NCBI GenBank assembly: GCA_900551705.1
Contig: URWY01000008.1
Span: forward strand, 1-49,713
Reading direction: 5' to 3'
Length of the DNA: 49,713 nucleotides
DNA from: an uncultured Bacillota bacterium
GTDB lineage: Bacteria; Bacillota; Clostridia; Christensenellales; UBA1242
The notes under the pieces are model-generated. The model made no database searches, was not told the origin of the DNA, and saw only the letters and a program-made list of their open reading frames with translations. The stretch's first letter is position 1. Each line of letters starts with the position of its first letter. A program made the position numbers and the translations under genes. Below, in pieces: positions 1 through 6,715 of the stretch.

Positions 1-57
1 GGGGTATGTCAAGTAAATTGAGCACTTTTTTCGATTTTTTTGAAAAAATTTTTAATT

Positions 58-134
58 TTTTGTGGCAATTGCCACCCCTTAGCCCCCTAAATTTGCCATT
101 TTCAATCCAAAATTGCTACAAGGTAGCCAAAAAA
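58..134. repeat. 77-bp interspersed intergenic repeat, copy 1
   Basis: This copy matches 17826-17902 with about three mismatches over 77 bp. It contains a perfect 14-bp palindrome (GTGGCAATTGCCAC, 62-75) and a small hairpin (GCTAC-AAG-GTAGC, 115-127), and ends in an A run. It lies downstream of mscL, outside any gene I accept. It carries no transposase and shows no coding potential, so it could be a non-autonomous element or a structured regulatory or protein-binding repeat. Confidence 0.85.
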
Positions 135-191
135 AAGGCAACGATGTTGCCAAGGTTGCAAAAAAAACAACCTAACTTAAAAGATAGGTTG
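129..191 (-). terminator. tandem terminators after mscL
   Basis: Reading leftwards from mscL there are two hairpins, each followed by a T run. The first has stem CAACCTA/TAGGTTG (168-191) with T's at 160-167. The second has stem GGCAAC/GTTGCC (137-151) with T's at 129-136. Both fit intrinsic terminators on the minus strand. Confidence 0.7.
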
Positions 192-210
192 TCAATTTTA
201 ATAATCTTAA

Positions 211-810
211 CTATTTTTTATCATTTTTTTGTTCTCTTAGCAAATCTCGAATTTCTTTAAGCAATTCTTCTTGGGTTGGATTGTTCTTTTTGTCTTCCTC
301 TTCTTGTCTTGTCTTTTCTTCCGCTTCGCGTTGAGCCTTTTCTTCTAAAATTTTTGCTTTTTCCGCTTCATACTCTGCTTTGACTTCTTTGTATGGTCTG
401 TTTTCTTCTTTTGCTTTTGCTTTTAGCATTTTTCTTTCAGCTTTAACTTCTTTCTTAGATTGGTTAATCACATAACTTTCCATTTCTTTAAATTTCTTTT
501 GAGAAGCTGTGACAATTTTGACCATAACAAAAATAGAAAAAGCAATAATTAAGAAATCAATAATTGTTTGAATGAAATTTCCGTATGCCCAGGTCAAAGT
601 TGCAACACCTTCTGCATCGCGTCTTAAAACAACGCTTAAATCTGCTAAACTTGCCGCACCAGTTCCCCATGTAATCAATGGCATAATGATATCATTTACC
701 AAACTTGAAACAATTTTATTGAATGCAGTCGCGATAATCAAACCAACAGCCATATCAAAAATGTTTCCCCTTGTAATGAACGCTTTAAATTCTTTAAAAA
801 ACTTTTTCAT
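211..810 (-). CDS. mscL: large-conductance mechanosensitive channel MscL
   Basis: MscL forms a pentameric membrane pore that opens under extreme tension and releases solutes during hypo-osmotic shock. The N-terminus (KEFKAFITRGNIFDMAVGLIIA) has the amphipathic helix plus TM1 signature with the conserved AVGLIIA segment. TM2 is near residues 80-100 (TIIDFLIIAFSIFVMVKIV). At 199 aa it is longer than the usual 130-150 aa because of a highly charged Lys/Glu C-terminal extension that probably makes a cytoplasmic helical bundle. The start is preceded by AAGGAG. It stands alone, reading away from the tRNA-Thr locus. Confidence 0.93.
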   Translation of the reverse strand: MKKFFKEFKAFITRGNIFDMAVGLIIATAFNKIVSSLVNDIIMPLITWGTGAASLADLSVVLRRDAEGVATLTWAYGNFIQTIIDFLIIAFSIFVMVKIVTASQKKFKEMESYVINQSKKEVKAERKMLKAKAKEENRPYKEVKAEYEAEKAKILEEKAQREAEEKTRQEEEDKKNNPTQEELLKEIRDLLREQKNDKK

Positions 811-880
811 AAAAACTCCTTAAATTTCACAAAAAATATAACACAATATTCGCAAAATTACAAATATAATAGCAAAATAA

Positions 881-909
881 TTGACAAAAACTAAAATTTA
901 AAATATTAT
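881..909 (+). promoter_or_regulatory. consensus promoter of the tRNA-Thr locus
   Basis: A -35 TTGACA (881-886), 17-bp spacer and -10 TATTAT (904-909) form a near-perfect housekeeping promoter. It points at the severed 5' halves at 992 and 1092 and then the intact tRNA-Thr at 1190, with no terminator before 1270. The promoter of the original host tRNA therefore probably now drives the intact copy. Confidence 0.85.
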
Positions 910-991
910 ACATAATGTTTTTTGTAAGCATACTCAGTTAATCACCATGTAGTTTTACAAAAATCTAAAAATTTTAGAACTTTTAGTTCAT

Positions 992-1028
992 GCTGGTGTG
1001 GCTCAGCGGTAGAGCACCACCTTGGTAA
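992..1028 (+). pseudogene. 5' half of tRNA-Thr(GGU), first copy
   Basis: The segment reads as the acceptor 5' strand GCTGGTG, a D arm, the anticodon 5' stem CCACC and the loop TTGGTAA, and then stops matching a tRNA. The identical segment recurs at 1092-1128. Its missing 3' partner lies at 5053-5100, where GGTGG and CACCAGC complete both stems. This copy is probably a scar of an earlier integration at the same site. Confidence 0.85.
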
Positions 1029-1091
1029 AACAAAAACAGCACTTTTTCACTACTCAAAATTACCGCAAAATTCAATCAAAAAACAGCATTT

Positions 1092-1131
1092 GCTGGTGTG
1101 GCTCAGCGGTAGAGCACCACCTTGGTAAGGT
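1092..1131 (+). pseudogene. 5' half of tRNA-Thr(GGU), second copy, with attL core
   Basis: Its 38 nt (1091-1128) are identical to 991-1028. The match to a tRNA ends within the anticodon loop and stem at TTGGTAAGGT (1122-1131). That 10-bp string recurs at 5053-5062 at the start of the 3' half. This is the left attachment junction of the element between the two cores. Confidence 0.88.
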
Positions 1132-1189
1132 ATTTTAGGCAAAAAAATCACAACTTAATAACTTCAAAATTTATGGAGCAACAACTTAT

Positions 1190-1266
1190 GCTAACGTAGC
1201 TCAGTAGGTAGAGCACTTGCTTGGTAAGCAAGAGGTTCGGCGGTTCGAGCCCGCTCGTTAGCTCCA
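1190..1266 (+). tRNA. tRNA-Thr(GGU), intact, CCA encoded
   Basis: It forms a full 77-nt cloverleaf. The acceptor stem is GCTAACG/CGTTAGC, the anticodon stem CTTGC/GCAAG carries loop TTGGTAA (anticodon GGU), and a TTCGAGC T-loop and genomic CCA follow. The acceptor stem differs from that of the split tRNA-Thr (GCTGGTG/CACCAGC), so it is a separate gene and not the restored host copy. It lies inside the integrated element, just downstream of the severed 5' half, and is probably read from the promoter at 881-909. It may compensate for the destroyed host gene. Confidence 0.95.
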
Positions 1267-1273
1267 GATACAA

Positions 1274-1327
1274 AAACCCTTTATTTATCGGCATTTCAGC
1301 CATATTGAAGGGCTTTATTTTTTTGTA
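1274..1327 (+). terminator. terminator after intact tRNA-Thr
   Basis: An imperfect hairpin (CCCTTTATTTATCGGC pairing with GCCATATTGAAGGG) is followed by TTTATTTTTTT. It would end the tRNA transcript before the convergent integrase gene. Confidence 0.55.
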
Positions 1328-1431
1328 TTTTTTACCTCAAAATTACCTTTTTTTATGGAGCCAAATCTATTTTTGGACTACGGAGTAAACAGGGCTTTTT
1401 TCTTCAATTAAAAAATTTTCAAAACTCCACA

Positions 1432-1450
1432 TTGGCGAGTTTTGGCGAGT
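1432..1450 (+). repeat. arm-type direct repeats, left end of tRNA-Thr element
   Basis: Two copies of TTGGCGAGT start 10 bp apart (1432 and 1442). The same motif occurs near the right end at 5008, 5018 and 5028 (last copy degenerate). Position and one-turn spacing fit tyrosine-integrase arm-binding sites. Confidence 0.6.
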
Positions 1451-1486
1451 TAAAGCGGGTATCGTTGCTCTCATTTGCTCCATAGA

Positions 1487-2653
1487 TTATTTAAACGCAT
1501 CTTGTATGATTTTTAGCATTTCATCATTGTAAATATTAACATTATTATAGATTTCAAGTGTAGTTTTAACGGACTTATGTCCAAGCAGTAATTGTATAAT
1601 TTTAGGATTTACTTTCTTTTCAAAAAGTAAAGTTGCAAATGTATGTCTAAAACTATGAAAATGAATATTATAATTTTCATAGCCATATTTCTTGTTAAAT
1701 TTGTCTAATAATCTTTTAGTGCCAGAATAACTACGCAATAAACTATCATTCCCAAATAACAAAGATTTTTGTGAGTATTTATGTTTATTTCCTTGTATTA
1801 CTTTCCATTCAATCAAGGCTTTATACAATTCATCAATAATAGGAACTACCCTTAAACTACATTGTGTTTTTGTCGTTCCTATTTTCTTTTTACATAAAAT
1901 GGTATTGCCATTTTTATCAAAAGTATAATCATTAACAAGAGATGAATTTATATAAATTGCTCTTTTATCCAAGTCTATATCATCCCATTTTAGCGATAAT
2001 ATTTCACCAATTCTTAATCCAGCATACAATCCAAGCACACATATTGTTTTCAATGGTAGATGATTGTTTAAATTTGCTATAAAACTTTGTCTTATTTCTA
2101 TTGGTAAAGCCTTATATTTATTTTCACACTTTTCATAGGGATATTTGATATTATTTAAAATTATTGGATATGTATCAATGTAATTATTTAGCACTAAAAA
2201 TCTTGAAAATTGGTTTACTAAGAATTTTGTTTTCATAAACGAATTTTTAGATAATTGTTTATTTAATAAATAGTTAAAATAGATTAGAAGTGTATTGTTG
2301 TTTACCACATTTATGTATTTATTTTCAAAATAAGGTTTTATGTATAATCTATAAACCATTAAATTGCTATAAAATGTGGATGAACTTACACATAATTTCT
2401 TGATATTCATGAGCCAATACAAAAACACTTCATTGAATAAAATTGTTTCTTTATCTTTTGCAGATAAAGTGTTATCATCTCCATATTTTTCATAAAACTT
2501 TCTTATAGCTTCAATCTTAGTGTTTGCTCGTGTTTTTACTCGCTTTTTTACTCCGTTAATGCTCATACTTTTTGCAAAGAACCAATAATTATTTGAAAAA
2601 TAAAGCGACCCATTTCCATTAGGTCGCCTCATTTTTCTTATTTCTTTTTCCAT
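1487..2653 (-). CDS. tyrosine recombinase / integrase of the tRNA-Thr element
   Basis: This 388-aa site-specific recombinase of the Tn916/phage type cuts and joins the element ends. An N-terminal arm-binding region (about 10-60) is followed by a core-binding SAM-like domain (about 65-170) and a catalytic domain. Visible catalytic residues are Arg214 (AGLRIGEI), His333 and Arg336 (HFHSFRHT), His359 (LLGHKS) and Tyr369 (LEIYNN). The gene lies next to the left attachment site with its 3' end facing it. Its SD lies inside a palindrome (CTCCATATATGGAG, 2664-2677), and a leader peptide with terminator lies upstream, so expression is probably attenuated. It is homologous to the integrase at 5330-6715. 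Confidence 0.95.
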   Translation of the reverse strand: MEKEIRKMRRPNGNGSLYFSNNYWFFAKSMSINGVKKRVKTRANTKIEAIRKFYEKYGDDNTLSAKDKETILFNEVFLYWLMNIKKLCVSSSTFYSNLMVYRLYIKPYFENKYINVVNNNTLLIYFNYLLNKQLSKNSFMKTKFLVNQFSRFLVLNNYIDTYPIILNNIKYPYEKCENKYKALPIEIRQSFIANLNNHLPLKTICVLGLYAGLRIGEILSLKWDDIDLDKRAIYINSSLVNDYTFDKNGNTILCKKKIGTTKTQCSLRVVPIIDELYKALIEWKVIQGNKHKYSQKSLLFGNDSLLRSYSGTKRLLDKFNKKYGYENYNIHFHSFRHTFATLLFEKKVNPKIIQLLLGHKSVKTTLEIYNNVNIYNDEMLKIIQDAFK

Positions 2654-2689
2654 TTGTTTATACCTCCATATATGGAGAGTATACTTTAA

Positions 2690-2717
2690 AATAAAAAACT
2701 AGAGATATAATCTCTAG
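2690..2717 (-). terminator. terminator/attenuator ahead of the integrase
   Basis: Stem CTAGAGAT/ATCTCTAG (2699-2717) is followed on the minus strand by TTTTTT. It sits between a short leader ORF (2754-2795) and the integrase start at 2653. It may end transcription from the defence pair or act as an attenuator for the integrase. Confidence 0.65.
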
Positions 2718-2753
2718 CAAAACTCTTGCATTAAGCGTCAGGCAATATCCAAT

Positions 2754-2795
2754 TCACACGCAATAAGCAAGAGTTTTAATCATTTGTTTTGCCAT
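2754..2795 (-). CDS. 13-aa leader peptide upstream of the integrase
   Basis: An ATG preceded by a strong SD (AAGGAGGT, 8-nt spacing) opens a 13-codon frame, MAKQMIKTLAYCV, ending in TGA. The codons for KTLAYC (AAAACTCTTGCTTATTGCG) can pair with a downstream strand (CGCTTAATGCAAGAGTTTT, starting near 2720), and a T-run terminator follows. This is the arrangement of ribosome-mediated attenuation. I see the ORF, SD and pairing directly; the regulatory role and any inducing signal are inferred. No specific leader-peptide family is recognised. Confidence 0.6.
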   Translation of the reverse strand: MAKQMIKTLAYCV

Positions 2796-2897
2796 AATTA
2801 GTACCTCCTTAACTAGTTCAAGAAAGATATTTTTTATAACCATAAATGAATATTTGTTGCGAATCGCCATCTTTGAAATGGTAAATATTGCCAAGTT

Positions 2898-3530
2898 TTA
2901 TAATTTTAGATTTATGCTTTCTATCCATTGATAATCATCGCTTTCCAAATTTGAAAGTATTTTTAAGAAATTAGTACTAGGAGTTGTAGTATCCTGTTGA
3001 GAAATGTTCTTTAAATTACATTTCATTGTTTGAAAATTATGAAGCGTAATCTTTTTCATTATACAATCAACTTGGTGCTTTGTTGCCCTATAATCATCAA
3101 TACCTGTCAATTTTTTAATTTCCATTGCATTAACATTCTTTAATCTACTTTTTAATTTCACATTATCAAAATGTGAAAGAATAATTTGCATGGTACATGG
3201 ATTTCCAAAATAAATTAAATCAAGAACATCAGTATTTTTATTAAGTCCATGAAAATCTTTAATTTGTTTTTTTAGATCTTTATATTGTATAAAAGGATTA
3301 TTATCTGTATCACAAAAAATAACAACCAAATCGTAATTGTCGCTTTGGTATGCATTACTATACATATCAAAAATTTTGCTAATACCATCTGCATTTAAAG
3401 GATTAATTGTTAATTTATTACTAAACACCTTTAACTGTTTCAATTTGCTAATATATGCAAATTCTTCATCGCCCTCACACACAATACAAACACGTTTATT
3501 AGTTTTAATCTTTGGTAATTTATTTTTCAT
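2898..3530 (-). CDS. RloB-like TOPRIM protein (AbiLii-type)
   Basis: This 210-aa protein has a TOPRIM-like N-terminus: a conserved Glu in CIVCEGDEE (Glu19) and an Asp pair in VVIFCDTDNN (Asp74, Asp76), which are expected to bind metal. Such proteins pair with an AAA ATPase (RloA/AbiLi) in abortive-infection modules related to AbiL and, more distantly, OLD and PARIS. Its start overlaps the ATPase gene by 11 bp, indicating translational coupling. It is the cargo of the tRNA-Thr element. The nuclease role is inferred from the TOPRIM residues. PARIS AriB is a possible alternative, but the motif order looks more like RloB. Confidence 0.78.
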   Translation of the reverse strand: MKNKLPKIKTNKRVCIVCEGDEEFAYISKLKQLKVFSNKLTINPLNADGISKIFDMYSNAYQSDNYDLVVIFCDTDNNPFIQYKDLKKQIKDFHGLNKNTDVLDLIYFGNPCTMQIILSHFDNVKLKSRLKNVNAMEIKKLTGIDDYRATKHQVDCIMKKITLHNFQTMKCNLKNISQQDTTTPSTNFLKILSNLESDDYQWIESINLKL

Positions 3531-4773
3531 TTTTTACCCCCAATAACCATGAAATTAAATCAGGTTCAGGGAGATTTGCTATCATACCTCTTTTATACAA
3601 ATCATTTACATCTGTAACACCAGAACGAACACCATCTCTTGTTTTAAAATCGTTTAACGAATATAAATACGTACGTTCAGAATCTTTATCAGCAAACCAA
3701 ATCTGCTCTTTTCTTAATAATTTTTTACAATCCATTAGATTAATATCATGCGTTGTAAAAATAAGCTGACCATTAGTATTTGATAAATTATTGTACATTG
3801 CTATAATTGCTCTTGAAAGCTTAAAATGTAAACCACTATCTAATTCATCAATAAACAACGTTCCACCATTTTTAATATTTTTTATAATATAACTAGCAAC
3901 TGCCGCTATTTTCTTTGTTCCAGTAGAATCAAATAATACAAAAGGAACAGCCTTATTTTTATGATATGTTACAAGCTTTAAGAGATCCATCATCTCTGGT
4001 GTGCGAAATAATTTTTCTTCTGGCAATGATTTTGAGTCATTTTTTTGATCTTCAAACTCTATTACTACATTTTCATTAAACTCAAAATTATTAATTTCTA
4101 GGTCTGCTTTCTTGATAAATTCAACAATCTCTTTTGCATTTTCATCCTTTTTCTTCATTTCTTCAAGAGTTTGTGTAATAGGTATATTTACCATATTTAA
4201 AATATAAATTTTAGAAGCAAAATCAATATAGATATTTTTTATATTTTCTATATTATCAAAACTGTTTGTTTTTGCCGTGTATAAAATAATGTTATCATTA
4301 GATAGATTTGGTAACAGGTTTTCAAATTCCAAGTTTTCACATTTATATATATTATTTATACAATCCTTTAAAATTAATATTTTTTCTTTATCTTTCTTAG
4401 TTGTATCAAAAGTGGCATATTTTTCATAAATAAATTCATTAGTTTTCGTATCATACTTAAAATCAAATGAATAACCTTTAAGATCTCTTATAAAGGAAAC
4501 CCCTAGAGAAGCGATTGTATTATTTAAAAATATATTTGTTTTAATGTCTGTAATTTTATTTAATAAAACATTTTTTAACGTTTTTGCTGCATTTATTAAA
4601 CATGTCTTTCCAACATTATTTTTACCATATATTCCTAATGTTTTTAAAATATTATATTCATTATATGTCTGATAATTTGTAAAAAATTTTTTTGACTTTA
4701 TATCAGCATCTAACGATAGTTCAACCTCATCGTTAAAAGCTTTAAAATTTGAAATTCTTAAACTTGTAATCAT
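3520..4773 (-). CDS. RloA/AbiLi-like AAA ATPase (defence)
   Basis: An AAA_15/OLD-type ABC-like ATPase of about 417 aa. The N-terminus ITSLRISNFKAF is the usual start of SMC/RecF-like ATPases. The Walker A is GIYGKNNVGKT (about 47-57), the Walker B is TLFIDELDSGLH (about 315-327), and a switch His lies in FTTHDINLMD. It is expected to sense phage activity and control the RloB partner encoded directly downstream with an 11-bp overlap. I prefer the ATG at 4773 because its spacing from AAGGAGG is better than that of the ATG at 4779. It sits near the right end of the element with AT-rich DNA upstream. Confidence 0.82.
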   Translation of the reverse strand: MITSLRISNFKAFNDEVELSLDADIKSKKFFTNYQTYNEYNILKTLGIYGKNNVGKTCLINAAKTLKNVLLNKITDIKTNIFLNNTIASLGVSFIRDLKGYSFDFKYDTKTNEFIYEKYATFDTTKKDKEKILILKDCINNIYKCENLEFENLLPNLSNDNIILYTAKTNSFDNIENIKNIYIDFASKIYILNMVNIPITQTLEEMKKKDENAKEIVEFIKKADLEINNFEFNENVVIEFEDQKNDSKSLPEEKLFRTPEMMDLLKLVTYHKNKAVPFVLFDSTGTKKIAAVASYIIKNIKNGGTLFIDELDSGLHFKLSRAIIAMYNNLSNTNGQLIFTTHDINLMDCKKLLRKEQIWFADKDSERTYLYSLNDFKTRDGVRSGVTDVNDLYKRGMIANLPEPDLISWLLGVKNEK

Positions 4774-4779
4774 AATCAT

Positions 4780-5052
4780 TTCCTCCTTATAATTATATTA
4801 CAATTATATATAATATGTGCAAAAAATATACACATCATATATAAAAAACACATAAAAAATAGCAAAAAATATATTTTTGTGCATTTCTATAACACAATAA
4901 TAACATATTAAATTAATAAAATCAATATTATATGTCATATTTTTTTAATTTTTTTTATAAACATTTATTCCTTTATTAAATTTAATATTATACTAATTTA
5001 GCGAATTTCGGCGAGTATTGGCGAGTTATGGCGTGAAATAGGGTTCTAAGTT
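4780..5052. other. AT-rich right end of the tRNA-Thr element
   Basis: No gene is seen. The stretch holds the upstream region of the AAA ATPase, which is extremely AT-rich. It also holds the right arm-type repeats TCGGCGAGT, TTGGCGAGT and ATGGCGTGA at 5008, 5018 and 5028, spaced exactly 10 bp, and then the att core. Confidence 0.6.
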
Positions 5053-5100
5053 TTGGTAAGGTGGGGGTCACGGGTCCGATTCCCGTCACCAGCTCCATTA
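5053..5100 (+). pseudogene. 3' half of tRNA-Thr(GGU) with attR core and CCA
   Basis: The segment starts inside the anticodon loop (TTGGTAA) and continues with anticodon 3' stem GGTGG, T arm ACGGG-TCCGATT-CCCGT, acceptor strand CACCAGC and TCCA. It pairs completely with the 5' halves at 992 and 1092 and not with the intact tRNA at 1190. The T-loop has C where U55 is normally found, which may reflect decay. There is no promoter directly upstream. Confidence 0.9.
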
Positions 5101-5105
5101 TTAAG

Positions 5106-5150
5106 AACCCTTGAAACCCTAGTAAAATAGGCACTTTCAAGGGTTTTTCT
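5106..5150 (+). terminator. terminator of the original tRNA-Thr gene
   Basis: The stem AACCCTTGAAA/TTTCAAGGGTT (5106-5116 and 5135-5145) is followed by TTTCTTTT. It sits just after the tRNA 3' half, as expected for the ancestral tRNA terminator. Confidence 0.75.
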
Positions 5151-5193
5151 TTTGCAATAAATTTTGCTTAATTTTAGGCTAAAAATACAATAG

Positions 5194-5327
5194 GTGTAGT
5201 AAACTGCTCCAAAAAGTGTAGTAAAATTGCATAAAAAAAGACCGAGAGTTCAATTTCCAAACTCTCGGTCTAATTCGCTCTAAAACTATCTAAAACTAGT
5301 GTAATAGGTGTAAACTAGTGTAGTAAA
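5194..5327 (+). repeat. GTGTAGTAAA repeats beside the second integrase
   Basis: Three perfect copies of GTGTAGTAAA begin at 5194, 5216 and 5318, with degenerate copies around 5299-5314. They lie between the tRNA 3' half and the 3' end of the integrase gene at 5330. By position they resemble the arm sites of that integrase, and they differ from the TTGGCGAGT motif of the first element. Confidence 0.55.
5233..5271 (-). terminator. terminator of the second integrase
   Basis: A 12-bp stem (AGACCGAGAGTT/AACTCTCGGTCT, 5239-5271) is followed on the minus strand by a run of seven T's. It is a strong intrinsic terminator for the gene ending at 5330. Confidence 0.85.
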
Positions 5328-5329
5328 TT

Positions 5330-6715
5330 TTACATCTCAAAATCTTTTTCTCGTTTGCGTTTTCTTTCTTTTCGTTCTTTTAGCATTTCTTCTAACATCA
5401 AATCAAAATCTTCATCAGACAAATTTTGAAGATTAGATTTCTTTTCTTCTTGTTCTCCTTTATTTTGATTGTTTTGCTTTCTTAAAATTTCATTTTCATT
5501 TAGTCTATCGTTTAAGCGATTTGTGCTTTCTTTCACATAATCACTATTGACATTGTTGTAGACAGTGATTGTTGTTTTTACGTCTTTGTGACCTAAAAGT
5601 TGTTGAATTACTTTTGGATTTTCGTTAAGTTCAAACAACATATTTGAAAAAGTATGTCTAAGTCCATGAAAATGTATGTTTAAATCTCCCAAATGATTTC
5701 GCCTAATAAATCGATTAAATATCATTCTACAACCCGAATATGTGCGAATTGTGCCATCATCATTTGCAAACACATAAACATTAGGATTTGTTAAATCTAT
5801 CCCCACATCAATAGAATGCTTATGTTGTTTTTCTTTCCAAGCAATAAGTTCGTTATAAACAATATCTGTCACTGGCACTTCTCTCACAGAACAAGCGGTT
5901 TTGGTGCCACTTACTATTGTTGTTCTTTCAACTATGTTTCCATTGCTATCAAACTTTGTATCTTGCGTTTCGGCTTGTGCGACTTTAATAATTCTTTTTG
6001 CAAAATCAATATGTTTCCATTCAAGAGCAATGGTTTCGCCACTACGAAGTCCAGCAAACATCATCAAATAACACATAGGTTTAATAAAGTTCGCCGGGTC
6101 TTTTTCTAGAGCATTTAAAAATTTATCTCTTTCTTCTGGTGGAATTGCCTTATATGGATTTCGCTTTTCATAATTGCTTTTATCTCTTGTTCTAATCTTT
6201 ATCTTATTTGTTGGATTAACTAAAATCCATTTGCTATCAATCGCATATTCGCAAAACTGATTAAAGATAAATTTTATCTTTTTTGCCACTGCAACAGAAT
6301 ACCCATTCTCCAACATTCGATTTACAACTTTTTGAATTGTCATTGTGTCTAGTTCATAGATTTTCATATTTCCAACAATGGGTTCAATGTGTAATTTATA
6401 GTTTCTAAAAATGCCTTCAAAAGTTCTTGATGTGACTAACGACTTTTTAAAAACAAGCAACCATTCACTCATAAGTTCACCAAGTCTTTTGTTCTCAATT
6501 TCTTGATATGCTGTGTTCTTAATTCTTCCATTTATCTCTGTGAGTTTAGCAGACACATCGGCTTTACTTTTTCCATAAACATATTTCTTTTTCTGTCCGC
6601 CATTATCTTCAAAACCAGTAGTAATATATCCGCACCATAATCCATCTTTTCTTTGAAAAATACTTCCTTCGCCATTCGCTCTACGAGTGCGTTTTTGAAC
6701 TTTCTTTCTAGCCAT
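5330..6715 (-). CDS. tyrosine recombinase / integrase (second element)
   Basis: A 461-aa integrase homologous to that at 1487. It has an arm-binding N-terminus, a core-binding domain and catalytic residues Arg224 (AGLRSGET), His350 and Arg353 (HFHGLRHT), His376 (LLGHKD) and Tyr386 (ITVYNN). A charged Lys/Glu tail follows residue 400. It sits immediately right of the tRNA-Thr 3' half with its 3' end facing it, so the same tRNA was probably its target. I found no matching second attachment site to the right, so this element may be truncated or its far end diverged. It overlaps the HTH gene upstream by 8 bp. Confidence 0.94.
   Translation of the reverse strand: MARKKVQKRTRRANGEGSIFQRKDGLWCGYITTGFEDNGGQKKKYVYGKSKADVSAKLTEINGRIKNTAYQEIENKRLGELMSEWLLVFKKSLVTSRTFEGIFRNYKLHIEPIVGNMKIYELDTMTIQKVVNRMLENGYSVAVAKKIKFIFNQFCEYAIDSKWILVNPTNKIKIRTRDKSNYEKRNPYKAIPPEERDKFLNALEKDPANFIKPMCYLMMFAGLRSGETIALEWKHIDFAKRIIKVAQAETQDTKFDSNGNIVERTTIVSGTKTACSVREVPVTDIVYNELIAWKEKQHKHSIDVGIDLTNPNVYVFANDDGTIRTYSGCRMIFNRFIRRNHLGDLNIHFHGLRHTFSNMLFELNENPKVIQQLLGHKDVKTTITVYNNVNSDYVKESTNRLNDRLNENEILRKQNNQNKGEQEEKKSNLQNLSDEDFDLMLEEMLKERKERKRKREKDFEM

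Larger units (their letters stand above)
1122..5062. mobile_element. 3.9-kb integrative element in the tRNA-Thr anticodon loop
   Basis: The element is bounded by a 10-bp direct repeat TTGGTAAGGT (1122-1131 and 5053-5062) that falls in the anticodon loop and stem of the interrupted tRNA-Thr. It holds an intact tRNA-Thr, a tyrosine integrase with its C-terminus facing the left end, and a RloB/RloA defence pair. Tandem TTGGCGAGT repeats at 10-bp spacing lie near both ends (1432-1450; 5008-5036) and resemble integrase arm sites. No conjugation, replication or capsid genes are present, so it would need help to move between cells. The boundaries are directly visible; its mobility is inferred. Confidence 0.85.

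Noticed and set aside
6..260. 84-aa plus-strand frame at the left edge
   Set aside because: It runs through the 77-bp repeat and two terminators, has no RBS and overlaps the mscL 3' end.
992..5100. Group I or other self-splicing intron in the tRNA anticodon loop
   Set aside because: The insert is nearly 4 kb, carries an integrase, a terminator and genes on the opposite strand, and has core direct repeats at both ends. No intron core was recognised.
992..5100. Trans-spliced or permuted functional tRNA made from the two halves
   Set aside because: The 3' half has no promoter and lies after a terminator, and its T-loop carries C at position 55. An intact isoacceptor is present. Decay after insertion is simpler.
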